Source: Dorea longicatena (GTDB lineage Bacteria > Bacillota > Clostridia > Lachnospirales > Lachnospiraceae). From it: a stretch of DNA of 64,000 nucleotides. The notes beneath the pieces are model-generated. The model was not told the DNA's origin. It saw nothing but the letters and a program-made list of their open reading frames with translations, and ran no database searches. Location: NCBI RefSeq assembly GCF_025150085.1, contig NZ_CP102280.1, forward strand, positions 573,001 to 637,000, read 5' to 3'. The stretch's first letter is position 1. Each line of letters starts with the position of its first letter. A program made the position numbers and the translations under genes. Positions 45,720 to 54,441 of this stretch are shown here, piece by piece.

Positions 45720-46577
45720 TTAGTAATTTCCAAGTTTATTCAGATATTTATCAATGATATTCAGCCTTTTTTCAATCCCTTTTGCTCTGTGGCTGATGAT
45801 TTCAAGCAGAGCCTCTGTTACAAACTGTGGTCCGATCATAGAATTGAAAAATGTATTACTGTCTACAGGTACTGTAAGAAGTATGTCGGCATATTTCGCA
45901 AGAAGAGAACTTGGTTTGTCCGTAATGACTATAATAGAGGCACCGGCGTCATGTGCCATCTCTGCAGTTACTTCATCCTGCGAAGAATAACGAGGAAAAC
46001 TGAACAGTACCAGACAATCTGTATGTGAGATGTTACACATATGGTCGATCGGACTCATAGAAGTGGTGGTTGTCATAGTCACATGCGGAACCATCTGCTT
46101 CAGATACAGGAGAAAGAAATCCGCAAGACAGATATTGCCTCTTGTTGCTGCAATATATTTGTGCTTGCTGGAGACAATGAGATCAGCAGCCTGCTCAAAT
46201 GTCTCGATAGAATTCTGAATAAAGATTTCTTCCAGGTTATGTGCGGCATTCTTAAAATGCCGGTTGATATAATCAGAAGAGGTGTCTAATTTGGCCTGCT
46301 TTGCGATACGCTGGGATGGGACCGTAATACTGCTGGAAATGCTGAGTACCTTATCCTGATAATCTTTACGCAATGCTTTCTGAAAATCCATAAAGCCGTC
46401 AAATCCGATCGTACGGCTGAAACGGATCACGGAAGATTCACTTACCCCAAGTTTTAATGCGATCTCCGTTGATGTCATAAAACAGGCTTCCGAAGCATTA
46501 TCCAGAACATATTCTGCAATGATCTTTTGTGTCTTGGTAAGATGTGCAGAATGAAGCAATTCCTTCATATCTTTCAT
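45720..46577 (-). CDS. RpiR-family transcriptional regulator (HTH + SIS)
   Basis: A 285-residue regulator. The N-terminal helix-turn-helix (about 1-75) reads LTKTQKIIAEYVLDNASEACFMTSTEIALKLGVSESSVIRFSRTIGF. The C-terminal SIS domain (about 120-255) senses sugar phosphates in known relatives. The ATG at 46577 follows CGGAGG; a longer frame to 46622 lacks a site. It is divergent from the alanine symporter and Ald genes, so control of alanine use is a fair guess, with an unknown effector. Confidence 0.9.
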   Translation of the reverse strand: MKDMKELLHSAHLTKTQKIIAEYVLDNASEACFMTSTEIALKLGVSESSVIRFSRTIGFDGFMDFQKALRKDYQDKVLSISSSITVPSQRIAKQAKLDTSSDYINRHFKNAAHNLEEIFIQNSIETFEQAADLIVSSKHKYIAATRGNICLADFFLLYLKQMVPHVTMTTTTSMSPIDHMCNISHTDCLVLFSFPRYSSQDEVTAEMAHDAGASIIVITDKPSSLLAKYADILLTVPVDSNTFFNSMIGPQFVTEALLEIISHRAKGIEKRLNIIDKYLNKLGNY

Positions 46578-46926
46578 AATATAGTTCCTCCGAAAGTAAT
46601 ATTGATAATTAGATTTAAACATGAATCTGCAAAAGTTGCAAGACAGAGAACGTGGAAAAGAGAAAAATCACTCGGAAATGCGAAAAAAGAGGCAAAAACT
46701 TATAGATAATGATAATTTTTTGTCGTTATTTATATATCATGTAAATGAAGCATGCTCCAATCTTTTTGAGTCTAAATCGTCAAAAACATAAAAAATATTG
46801 TGCATAATGCATAAAAAGATATGTGAAAATAATAACATATATGTAAAATGTGCAAAAATAATTATATACAAAAAAACAAAGGTATGCTATTATCAAGGCA
46901 TCGAACGACGAAAGAGAGGAAAAGAA

Positions 46927-48324
46927 ATGTTACAAACAATTGAAAACGTGAATGCGGCCGTTAACAATTTTGTCTGGGGGGTTCCGGCAATGGTCTGTAT
47001 CATCGGTGTAGGGCTTGTACTTTCAGCTCGTACAGGATTTATACAGTTCCGAAAATTTGGGTATGCCATTAAGAATTCTATCGGACGTATCTTCACAAAG
47101 TCAGAAGCGAAAGAAGGTAGTATCACTCCATTCCAGGCAGTGTGTACGGCGCTTGCGGCAACGGTAGGAACGGGAAATATTGCCGGAGTTGCCGGTGCGA
47201 TTGCAATCGGAGGAGCAGGAGCAGTGTTCTGGATGTGGGTGTCCGCATTGCTTGGAATGTGTACGAAGTTCTCAGAAGTTACACTTGCGGTTCATTACAG
47301 AGAGAAGAATGCAGAGGGAGATTATGTTGGGGGCCCGATGTATTATATCAAGAACGGTCTTGGCAAGAAATGGTACTGGATGGCTTCGGTCTATGCGATC
47401 CTTGGAAGTTTGACAGTACTCGGAACAGGAAATGCAACACAGGTAAATACCATTACGACATCCATCGATTCAGCACTTATAAGCTACAATGTGATTGATG
47501 ACGCACAGATAAGTATGGTGAATCTGGTGATCGGAATTGTGATTGCAGCACTGGTAGCGGTTGTTTTACTTGGTGGAGTAAAACGTATCGGTACCGTAAC
47601 AGAGAAGCTGGTTCCATTCATGGCAGTATTCTATATCATCCTTGCAATCGGAGTAGTTGTACTGAATGCAGACAAAGTTCCACATGTATTTGAGATGATC
47701 TTTGTAGGAGCATTTAACCCGTCCGCATTTACCGGCGGTGTGGTTGGAAGCATGTTTATGACTATGAGACGTGGTGTTTCCAGAGGTATCTTCTCGAATG
47801 AGGCCGGAATTGGTACCGGATCGATCGCACATGCATGTGCAGATACAGATGAACCTGTAAAACAGGGAATGTTCGGAATCTTTGAAGTATTTGCTGACAC
47901 GATCGTGATCTGTACACTGACAGCACTGGTTATCCTTTGTGGAGGCGAAGGAATCCAGTACGGCGTGGCAGCAGGTGCGGAGCTTACCATCTCAGGATTC
48001 GTAACAACATATGGAAGCTGGGTGACGATCTTTACTGCAATTGCAATGTGCTGTTTCGCATTCTCAACGATTCTTGGATGGGGACTTTACGGAGCAAGAT
48101 GTGTCGAGTTTGTATTTACAACAAAGGTTGTGAAACCATTTATGATCGTGTATGCGTTGGTCGCAATCCTTGGTGCAACAGTGGATCTTGGTATCATCTG
48201 GGGAATTGCAGATACCTGTAATGGTCTGATGTCTATCCCTAACTTGATCGCATTATTCCTGTTGTCAGGAACAGTGGCAAAACTGGTAAAAGATTACTTT
48301 GCAAAACAAGAGAAAAAGAATTAG
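46927..48324 (+). CDS. AGCS-family sodium/alanine symporter
   Basis: A 465-residue transporter of the alanine/glycine:cation symporter family, 10-11 helices. Seen: ALAATVGTGNIAGVAGAIAIGGAGAVFWMW (the family signature), KFSEVTLAVHYREKN, GGPMYYIKNGLG and GIFSNEAGIGTGSIAHA. The start at 46927 behind AGAGAGGAAAAGA is chosen over a frame from 46798, which adds 43 AT-rich codons of leader. It lies before ald, 175 bp apart, so imported alanine would be deaminated by the next enzyme. Confidence 0.94.
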   Translation: MLQTIENVNAAVNNFVWGVPAMVCIIGVGLVLSARTGFIQFRKFGYAIKNSIGRIFTKSEAKEGSITPFQAVCTALAATVGTGNIAGVAGAIAIGGAGAVFWMWVSALLGMCTKFSEVTLAVHYREKNAEGDYVGGPMYYIKNGLGKKWYWMASVYAILGSLTVLGTGNATQVNTITTSIDSALISYNVIDDAQISMVNLVIGIVIAALVAVVLLGGVKRIGTVTEKLVPFMAVFYIILAIGVVVLNADKVPHVFEMIFVGAFNPSAFTGGVVGSMFMTMRRGVSRGIFSNEAGIGTGSIAHACADTDEPVKQGMFGIFEVFADTIVICTLTALVILCGGEGIQYGVAAGAELTISGFVTTYGSWVTIFTAIAMCCFAFSTILGWGLYGARCVEFVFTTKVVKPFMIVYALVAILGATVDLGIIWGIADTCNGLMSIPNLIALFLLSGTVAKLVKDYFAKQEKKN

Positions 48325-48366
48325 AAAGACAAAAAAATAACTTACTAGTGAAAAAAATAACTTTTA

Positions 48367-48395
48367 TTGCATTGGTAATTGTGTTGTGTTAGTAT
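48367..48395 (+). promoter_or_regulatory. Promoter of ald
   Basis: TTGCAT (48367-48372), 17 bp, TAGTAT (48390-48395), about 105 bp before the start codon. Confidence 0.6.
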
Positions 48396-48499
48396 GAGTT
48401 TAGGAAGAGATGAAGAATATTCTTCAACAAAATGAAGCTAAGAAAAATAATCTTCATTCAGAAAAGTAAACGGATTAAAATTTTAGGAGGTTTTTCAAA

Positions 48500-49615
48500 A
48501 TGAAAGTAGGATGTGTAAAAGAGATTAAAAACAACGAGTTCCGTGTAGGTATGACACCTGATAACGTTAAGAGTTATGTAAATGCAGGACACGATGTTTA
48601 TATCGAAAAAGGTGCTGGCGAAGGTTCAGGATTCTTAGATGCCGAATATGAGGCAGCTGGGGCTAAGATGATTGATACAGCAAAAGAAGTGTGGGATACA
48701 GTTGAGATGATGATCAAAGTAAAAGAGCCGCTTCCGGAAGAATATCCATTATTCCACGAAGGATTGATCCTTTATACATATCTCCACCTTGCAGCTGATA
48801 AGCCGCAGACAGACGCGCTCCTTGGAGCAAAGGTAAAAGGTGTTGCTTATGAGACTCTGATCGAAAGAAACGGAAGCATTCCTCTGCTTGCTCCAATGAG
48901 TCAGATCGCAGGACGTCTGAGTATTCAGGAAGGTGCAAAATACCTTGAAAAGAGATTCGGTGGAGAAGGCGTTCTCTTAGCAGGAGTTCCTGGAACACCA
49001 AAGGCTAACATCGTAATCCTCGGCGGCGGATCTGTAGGAACAAACGCTTGCAAGATCGCAGTTGGAATGGGAGCAAACGTAACAATCATGGATATCAACC
49101 TTCAGAGACTTGCTTATCTGGATGATATCTTCGGAGCACGTATTCAGACACTTGTTTCTAACGATGCAAATATTGAAAAAGCTGTAAAAGAAGCAGACCT
49201 CGTAATCGGATGCGTTCTGATTCCAGGAAAATCAGCTCCTAAGATCTTCAAGAAAAAATATCTGAAAGAGATGAAACCAGGCGCTGTATTTGTAGACGTT
49301 GCCGTTGACCAGGGCGGATGTGGTGAGACAACAAAGGTTACATACCATGATGATCCAATCTTTATTGAAGACGGTGTTGTTCATTACTGTGTAGGCAATA
49401 TGCCGGGAGCAGTTCCAAGAACATCTACAATCGCACTTACAAATGCAACATTATCCTACGGACTGCAGATTGCAGGAAAGGGACTGGAGCAGGCTTGCAA
49501 AGATAACGAAGTTATCTACTCTGCAATCAATACATATGATGGAAAATTAACATGTAAGAACGTAGCAGACAGCTTTGAATGTTATGAATACACAGATATC
49601 AAATCTGTTTGTTAA
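48500..49615 (+). CDS. ald: Alanine dehydrogenase
   Basis: A 371-residue enzyme that interconverts L-alanine and pyruvate plus ammonia with NAD. Seen: MKVGCVKEIKNNEFRVGMTP at the start, VKVKEPLPEEY with the catalytic Lys, TYLHLAADK with the catalytic His, and the Rossmann loop VILGGGSVGTNACKIAVGMG (about residues 172-190). DQGGCGETTKVT and GNMPGAVPRTST are further Ald signatures. TTAGGAGGT precedes the ATG. With the symporter upstream it makes an alanine-uptake-and-oxidation unit. The end differs from the usual by a Cys-rich tail (CKNVADSFECYEYTDIKSVC). Confidence 0.96.
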   Translation: MKVGCVKEIKNNEFRVGMTPDNVKSYVNAGHDVYIEKGAGEGSGFLDAEYEAAGAKMIDTAKEVWDTVEMMIKVKEPLPEEYPLFHEGLILYTYLHLAADKPQTDALLGAKVKGVAYETLIERNGSIPLLAPMSQIAGRLSIQEGAKYLEKRFGGEGVLLAGVPGTPKANIVILGGGSVGTNACKIAVGMGANVTIMDINLQRLAYLDDIFGARIQTLVSNDANIEKAVKEADLVIGCVLIPGKSAPKIFKKKYLKEMKPGAVFVDVAVDQGGCGETTKVTYHDDPIFIEDGVVHYCVGNMPGAVPRTSTIALTNATLSYGLQIAGKGLEQACKDNEVIYSAINTYDGKLTCKNVADSFECYEYTDIKSVC

Positions 49616-49660
49616 TCAAATCGTTATTATACATTATAAATAAGAAGAAACTAAAACTAA

Positions 49661-49685
49661 ATCGTCATGCGTTCGAAAGAAGCTG
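49661..49685. repeat. Dispersed palindromic repeat, truncated copy D
   Basis: Only the first 25 bp are left (ATCGTCATGCGTTCGAAAGA then AGCTG); the rest is replaced by the terminator at 49704-49738. Confidence 0.6.
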
Positions 49686-49703
49686 ATTAATTCCTATGAG
49701 TGG

Positions 49704-49738
49704 AAAAATGCCGGTATCTTGGGGGTGCCGGCATTTTT
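49704..49738 (+). terminator. Terminator after ald
   Basis: AAAAATGCCGG (49704-49714) pairs perfectly with CCGGCATTTTT (49728-49738). Confidence 0.9.
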
Positions 49739-49755
49739 CTATACTAAAGTATGTA

Positions 49756-49830
49756 AGAGAAGCTGTCCATGACATGTTCTGTAGATCGCCATGCGTTCGT
49801 AAGGAGCTGCCAGTGGCAGGTCCTGTAGAT
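49756..49830. repeat. Dispersed palindromic repeat, tandem copies E and F
   Basis: Unit F (49785-49830) is the cleanest copy: ATCGCCATGCGTTCGTAAGG, AGCTGCCAGTGGCAGG, CCTGTAGAT. The diverged half-unit E (49756-49786, AGAGAAGCTGTCC...GTTCTGTAGAT) overlaps its first two bases. This tandem layout recurs at 58006-58082. No gene is seen in 49831-50114. Confidence 0.75.
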
Positions 49831-49992
49831 AAGAGCTGTTGAATCAGCAGTAGTGTAATAATATGCAGTAAAGTATTGGAATAGATGAATATTATACATA
49901 AGATTGTATTATAAAAAAGAACTTGAATATTAATATAAATTATGATATATTTATTTTTTATCGACAATTTAACACTTTAATCCGCTGATATA

Positions 49993-50033
49993 AATAAAGC
50001 TATTTATAGGTAAACTCTATAGATGGCTTTATT
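49993..50033 (+). terminator. Hairpin in the leader of the DAACS operon
   Basis: AATAAAGCTATTTATAG (49993-50009) pairs with CTATAGATGGCTTTATT (50017-50033) with two wobbles, 7-nt loop, then ATTAATATTTTC. A terminator or attenuator 81 bp before the symporter gene; it is weak in G/C. Confidence 0.55.
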
Positions 50034-50114
50034 TATTAATATTTTCTATTTCCTTAATTGTTAAAAAAATGTTACACTGGTGGACGGTAATCTTAAGGAA
50101 AGGGGAAAAGAAAA

Positions 50115-51494
50115 ATGGATTTACTGTGTAGTGTTAACTGGATAGCACTTCTTGTGTTAGCCATAACATTATTGCTGTTCAAAGTTTTGAATCAGTTAGC
50201 GATGAAGATCAACTGGACATTCGTTGTTCTGATCAGTATGGTAATGGGAGCCGTGATCGGTCTCGTATTTGCATCTGATAACAACAGTTATCTTGTCTGG
50301 GTTGATTTGATTGGTGACATTTACATCAACGTAATTACTGCTCTGGTGGCACCGGTTATCCTGATCTCTATCATGTCAGGTTTTATTTCTTTAAATAGTA
50401 AAGAAAAGATGAAGAGTATCGGACTTACTTCTGTACTCTGGCTTCTGGCTTCATCTGCAGCAGCAATTGTTCTGTCATATATTTTTGGAGCCATTACAGG
50501 ACTCGGAAAAGGGGCAGAGGCTGTATTTGCTGATATCGCATCAGTAAGTGACAGCACAATCAGTTCTTATGAAGAACTTGCAACATCATTTGACCAGGTT
50601 ATTTTGAAATTCTTCCCAACGAACGTAATCGGAGATCTTTCCAATGATAACGTCGTTGCGATCATCATCATTGCTATCGCTGTAGCTGTAGCATATGTTG
50701 GAATCTCATCAGAAGAGGGAGAAGAAAAAGTAGCCGCATTCAAGAACCTTGTAGAAGCACTGAAGAACATTATCTATCGTATTCTGGCATTTGTCATTGA
50801 CCTGACACCATTCGCAGTCTTGTGTCTGGTAGCAGGATCTGCAAGTCAGATCTTCGAGGATAAGAAATCCCTCGTACAGCTGGTACTTCTGGTCGTTATG
50901 ATCTATGTGGTATGTCTGGTACACAGCTATGGATTTAATGCGATCATTATTAAGTGTGTTGCAAAACTCAGCCCGCTTAAATTCTTCAAGAAGATTCTTC
51001 CGGCACAGATCACAGCATTTACGACTTCAAGTAGTGTTGGATCAATCCCTGCCTCTATTGAGTGTCAGAGAAAGAGTGTTGGTATCGATGAGGAAATCTC
51101 GAACTTTACAACATCCCTTGGTACAACCATCGGTATGCCGGGATGTACATGTGTATGGCCGATTCTTCTGGCTATTTTCTATACCAATGCGATGGGTATT
51201 GCGTGGACAGTATCTGACTATGTAATGTTAGCTGTTGTCTGCCTGATCCTTTCACTCGGAAGTGCAGGAGTACCTGGTATCGGAGTGGTATCTGCTATGG
51301 CAGTGTTCAAAGCAGTCAACCTTCCAATCGCAGCGATCGTACTTTTAGTACCGATTAACAACATTTCAGATATGATCCGTACATTTGACAATGTAACTGC
51401 AGGTAATGTAACTGCAGCAATCGTTGCCAGAAAGATGGGAACTCTGGATGACAATATCTTTAATGCAGAAGAAAAGAAAGGAGAGAACGCATAA
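50115..51494 (+). CDS. Dicarboxylate/amino acid:cation symporter (DAACS) family protein
   Basis: A 459-residue transporter with eight helices and two re-entrant loops. The first loop has TTSSSVGSIPASIEC (the serine-rich family motif), followed by TTIGMPGCTCVWP and the helix 7-8 region GVPGIGVVSAMAVF. TcyP-type members import cystine, others glutamate, aspartate or serine. Because the operon goes on with thioredoxin-like lipoproteins, cystine or another disulfide is a tempting substrate, which is inference. It overlaps the next gene by one base (TAATG). Confidence 0.9.
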   Translation: MDLLCSVNWIALLVLAITLLLFKVLNQLAMKINWTFVVLISMVMGAVIGLVFASDNNSYLVWVDLIGDIYINVITALVAPVILISIMSGFISLNSKEKMKSIGLTSVLWLLASSAAAIVLSYIFGAITGLGKGAEAVFADIASVSDSTISSYEELATSFDQVILKFFPTNVIGDLSNDNVVAIIIIAIAVAVAYVGISSEEGEEKVAAFKNLVEALKNIIYRILAFVIDLTPFAVLCLVAGSASQIFEDKKSLVQLVLLVVMIYVVCLVHSYGFNAIIIKCVAKLSPLKFFKKILPAQITAFTTSSSVGSIPASIECQRKSVGIDEEISNFTTSLGTTIGMPGCTCVWPILLAIFYTNAMGIAWTVSDYVMLAVVCLILSLGSAGVPGIGVVSAMAVFKAVNLPIAAIVLLVPINNISDMIRTFDNVTAGNVTAAIVARKMGTLDDNIFNAEEKKGENA

Positions 51495-51970
51495 TGAAAT
51501 TGAAAAAGTCTACAATCGTACTGATCGTGTTAGCTGTCATTTTCCTTGGTCTCTCTGTAGTATCAACAAAGTATTCTGTAACAAGAACGATCACAGCAAT
51601 CGATGAGATTGGTGATATGAAATTAAATGACGACAGTATCGACAGATTCAAAAAGGCGGCGGAATATTATCAGGCTTTGGATCCGAACCAGAATCTGGAA
51701 GAGAAGATCACAAACCTGAAGACATATAAGGAAGCAAGACTTAATTATGCAAGACTTATGATCAAACAGGCTTCTCTTGCTGACAAGAAGCAGGATGGTG
51801 CAGCAGATGCTGTAAAAGAAGCACGTGAAGCAGTAGATACTTATGTGCCGGCTGATGAGAAATGGAACATCGAGAATTATCAGGATCTTCTGGATCTGGA
51901 AGCTACATATAGCAGTGACGGTGGATCAGGATCAAGCGATGATGCCGGTGAAGCACCTCCGATGTGCTAA
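51494..51970 (+). CDS. Uncharacterised membrane-anchored helical protein with C-terminal PPMC
   Basis: A 158-residue protein with one N-terminal helix (STIVLIVLAVIFLGLSVVS, about residues 6-24), then a charged, mostly helical extracellular part rich in Ala, Lys and Asp (about 45-130). A Gly/Ser/Asp linker follows, ending EAPPMC. The lone Cys is the last residue. No domain is recognised. It is coupled to the symporter by a shared base and followed 48 bp on by the double-thioredoxin lipoprotein, so it may sit on the cell surface as part of that system. The exposed terminal Cys could be a redox or anchor point; this is speculation. Confidence 0.8.
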   Translation: MKLKKSTIVLIVLAVIFLGLSVVSTKYSVTRTITAIDEIGDMKLNDDSIDRFKKAAEYYQALDPNQNLEEKITNLKTYKEARLNYARLMIKQASLADKKQDGAADAVKEAREAVDTYVPADEKWNIENYQDLLDLEATYSSDGGSGSSDDAGEAPPMC

Positions 51971-52017
51971 GAAAATGTAAATGAAAAAGTTTATTTCAAC
52001 AAAAAAGGAGAAAAAAG

Positions 52018-53493
52018 ATGAAGAAAAAAGTTCTTTCATGCTTGCTTGCGCTGTCTATGTCAGCTGCATTACTTGCAGGATGCGGAAGCTCATCTTCTGA
52101 CAGCAAGAGCTCAGACGACAGCAAGAAAACAGAAGAAAAAGCAGATACAACAAAAGCATTATCTGCAACAGATTACAACTTCGAGCCAGATTATTACTTT
52201 AACACATTCAACACAAACTCCTTAAAAGACAAACCGCGTCAGGGAATCAAGACATTCAAGAGTGCTGATGAAGTAGTATATGAAGATATCACATATGATG
52301 AATTGATCGATCTGTTCCAGAAAGAAGGAACATACATGATCGCACTTTGCGGATCATGGTGCCACAACACAAGAGCTATGACACCTTCTCTTACAAAGTA
52401 TGCAAAAGAGAATGGTATCGATACAATCTACACATATGACTTCAACCTGGATGACAACGAGAATGGTAACACATTCATTCGTATGTCTGACGGAAGTGAA
52501 AATGCAGGTGTAAACTACAACTACATGTATGGTGAAGTTGTAAAACAGTACCTGACAAACATTGATGACTGGATTGAGTTCCCATCAACAACAGAGAGAG
52601 CAATCTCTTACACAAATGCAAAAGGTGAGACAGAGACAGTTGGAAGAATCCAGCAGCCAATCGCTTTTATCTACAACAAAGACAATACAACAAACTACAG
52701 CGACAAAGAAGACAACGCTGATAAATACCCTGTAATGTATGCGTTCGAACAGATGGTAGAGCGTGACAAAGACGGTGTATACACAAAAGAGTATGACGAA
52801 GAAGGTAATGAAGTTACAGATAAGAATGGAGATCCTGTAAAACATTACTGCACAAAGAAATACAATGCACAGATGAAGAAGATGTTCGACTTCATCAATG
52901 ACAACAACATCGAATTCACAGAGTATTCAAAAGAAGACTTCGTTCGTGAAAACTACCCGGCTCTTAAGGATGCTGAGAAGGTTAACATCAAGACTGTAAC
53001 ATATCGTCAGTTTGCATGGCTGTTACAGCAGGATGGAAATGCTATCTACATGGTAGGCGGACCATACGATGAAGCTACACAGAACGAGATCGCTGATGTA
53101 AATGTTAAGGCAGTAAAAAATGATGTAAATGTATACTTATGGGATCCATATGTTGATGGAAAGATCAGCGAGGATGACTGGGGATATAAGAACACAGGCG
53201 ATATCATGAAGAGCGACAGCATCAACTTCATGTACACAACTCTGATCGAGAACTCTCTTACGAATCTTACAACAGAAGAGTTCGAGAACGGTGCTGATGG
53301 TGCAAGCCTGACATACAAGAACGATGCCGGTGAAGAGAAGACTGTTCCGGTTATCAAGTCACCATTTGTATTCTCATTCAACAAAGATGCAACAGACGAA
53401 GACGGAATCTCAGCTCCTATCACAGCTTACAGCGAAAAAGCTGATACACTGGATGCTGTATTCTCAGCTTATGCTGACGGAATTGTAAAATAA
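52018..53493 (+). CDS. Lipoprotein with two tandem thioredoxin-like repeats, second degenerate
   Basis: A 491-residue surface lipoprotein: signal MKKKVLSCLLALSMSAALL, lipobox AGCGSSSS (Cys22), Ser/Asp/Lys tether. The first thioredoxin-like half (about 80-260) has YMIALCGSWCHNTRAMTP, with CxxxC cysteines in place of the classical CxxC. The second half (about 320-485) repeats the same order of elements: AWLLQQDGNAIYMVGGPYDEATQN, VNVYLWDPYVDG, INFMYTTLIENSLTN, PVIKSPFVFSFNKD; it has lost both cysteines. AAAAAAGGAGAAAAAAG precedes the ATG. Likely bound outside the membrane and working with the symporter. The substrate is unknown. Confidence 0.85.
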   Translation: MKKKVLSCLLALSMSAALLAGCGSSSSDSKSSDDSKKTEEKADTTKALSATDYNFEPDYYFNTFNTNSLKDKPRQGIKTFKSADEVVYEDITYDELIDLFQKEGTYMIALCGSWCHNTRAMTPSLTKYAKENGIDTIYTYDFNLDDNENGNTFIRMSDGSENAGVNYNYMYGEVVKQYLTNIDDWIEFPSTTERAISYTNAKGETETVGRIQQPIAFIYNKDNTTNYSDKEDNADKYPVMYAFEQMVERDKDGVYTKEYDEEGNEVTDKNGDPVKHYCTKKYNAQMKKMFDFINDNNIEFTEYSKEDFVRENYPALKDAEKVNIKTVTYRQFAWLLQQDGNAIYMVGGPYDEATQNEIADVNVKAVKNDVNVYLWDPYVDGKISEDDWGYKNTGDIMKSDSINFMYTTLIENSLTNLTTEEFENGADGASLTYKNDAGEEKTVPVIKSPFVFSFNKDATDEDGISAPITAYSEKADTLDAVFSAYADGIVK

Positions 53494-53548
53494 TCATATT
53501 AGTTATGTATAAGCCGGAGCAATCCGGATTACAAAAGTGATGAATAGA

Positions 53549-53583
53549 AGGGAGGTGTTACTTCGGTAACATCTCTCTTTTTT
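53549..53583 (+). terminator. TTCG-tetraloop terminator after the double-thioredoxin gene
   Basis: A 13-bp stem with two wobbles (53549-53561 with 53566-53578) capped by TTCG and followed by a T run. Confidence 0.92.
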
Positions 53584-53650
53584 GAACCGCCAAATTGTGA
53601 TATTCTATAGATGATAATTTCGAAATATGGATAAAAGGAAAGTATAAGAT

Positions 53651-54289
53651 ATGAAGAAAAGAATGAAAAAATTAAGCGCACTCTGTCTGGCGGGAATGCT
53701 GTGTCTTGGACTGTGGGCATGCAGTTCTTCGGAAGACAGTTCTTCAGGTGACTCATCGGGTCCAGCGAAAAGTGCAGATACATCAGAAGAAGGCAATAAG
53801 ACAGGAAAGAGTGACAGCAGTTCGGGAGAGCAGGAAACCAGTGAAAACGGATTTCCTGTAAATATGCCAGAGTTTTCGACGATAGACATGGATGGAAATA
53901 AAGTGACGAATGATACCTTTGCAGACTATGACCTGACGGTCGTGAATTTCTGGGCAACGTACTGTAATCCATGTATTGATGAATTACCGGAACTGGCAGA
54001 GTGGAAAAAAGAACTTCCGGATAATGTGAACCTGATCGGGCTTCTGGTGGATGTAGATGAAAAAGGAAGTGACCAGTATAAACTGGCGGAAAAGATCATT
54101 AAGGAGACAGGAGCGGATTATCAGCACCTGATCGCAACGGAAGAATTTGACGATATGATCAGTAATCTGGTCGGTGTACCGACGACATTTTTTGTAGACA
54201 GTACGGGAAAGATCATCGGTGAACCATTTGCCGGAGCGGATGTCGATGCGTATAAACAGACGGTAGAGGATTATCTGAATGGAAAGTAA
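53651..54289 (+). CDS. TlpA/ResA-family thiol-disulfide oxidoreductase lipoprotein
   Basis: A 212-residue lipoprotein. The signal peptide ends in LGLWACSSS (lipid Cys near residue 24), followed by a 40-residue Ser/Asp/Glu-rich tether. The thioredoxin fold (about 70-210) carries VVNFWATYCNPCIDELPEL with a classical CxxC, and the cis-Pro in GVPTTFFVD. It reduces or oxidises disulfides outside the membrane. It overlaps the 51-residue CxxC membrane protein by 11 bp; a membrane ferredoxin follows, which suggests that electrons pass from ferredoxin through the membrane to TlpA. Confidence 0.93.
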   Translation: MKKRMKKLSALCLAGMLCLGLWACSSSEDSSSGDSSGPAKSADTSEEGNKTGKSDSSSGEQETSENGFPVNMPEFSTIDMDGNKVTNDTFADYDLTVVNFWATYCNPCIDELPELAEWKKELPDNVNLIGLLVDVDEKGSDQYKLAEKIIKETGADYQHLIATEEFDDMISNLVGVPTTFFVDSTGKIIGEPFAGADVDAYKQTVEDYLNGK

Positions 54290-54434
54290 TCAAAAAATAA
54301 CAAGACGTCTGATTGCCGGAGCAATATTGGTTGTGGCGGTTATGATGATCATATATGGAATATACAGAGGAGAAGTATCCATCGTACTGAATAAAGCAGT
54401 CAATGTGTGCCTGGAATGTATCGGTCTTGGATAA
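54279..54434 (+). CDS. CD1871A-family CxxC mini-membrane protein
   Basis: A 51-residue protein, too short for usual gene calls. It has one helix (RRLIAGAILVVAVMMIIYGI) and the C-terminal motif VCLECIGLG with CxxC, as in the CD1871A family of Clostridia. The ATG overlaps the end of the TlpA-like gene. The ferredoxin gene starts 7 bp after its stop. The neighbourhood (TlpA-like, CxxC peptide, NapH-like ferredoxin) suggests a relay that carries reducing power across the membrane; this is inference. Confidence 0.88.
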   Translation: MESNQKITRRLIAGAILVVAVMMIIYGIYRGEVSIVLNKAVNVCLECIGLG

Positions 54435-54441
54435 AGAAATA

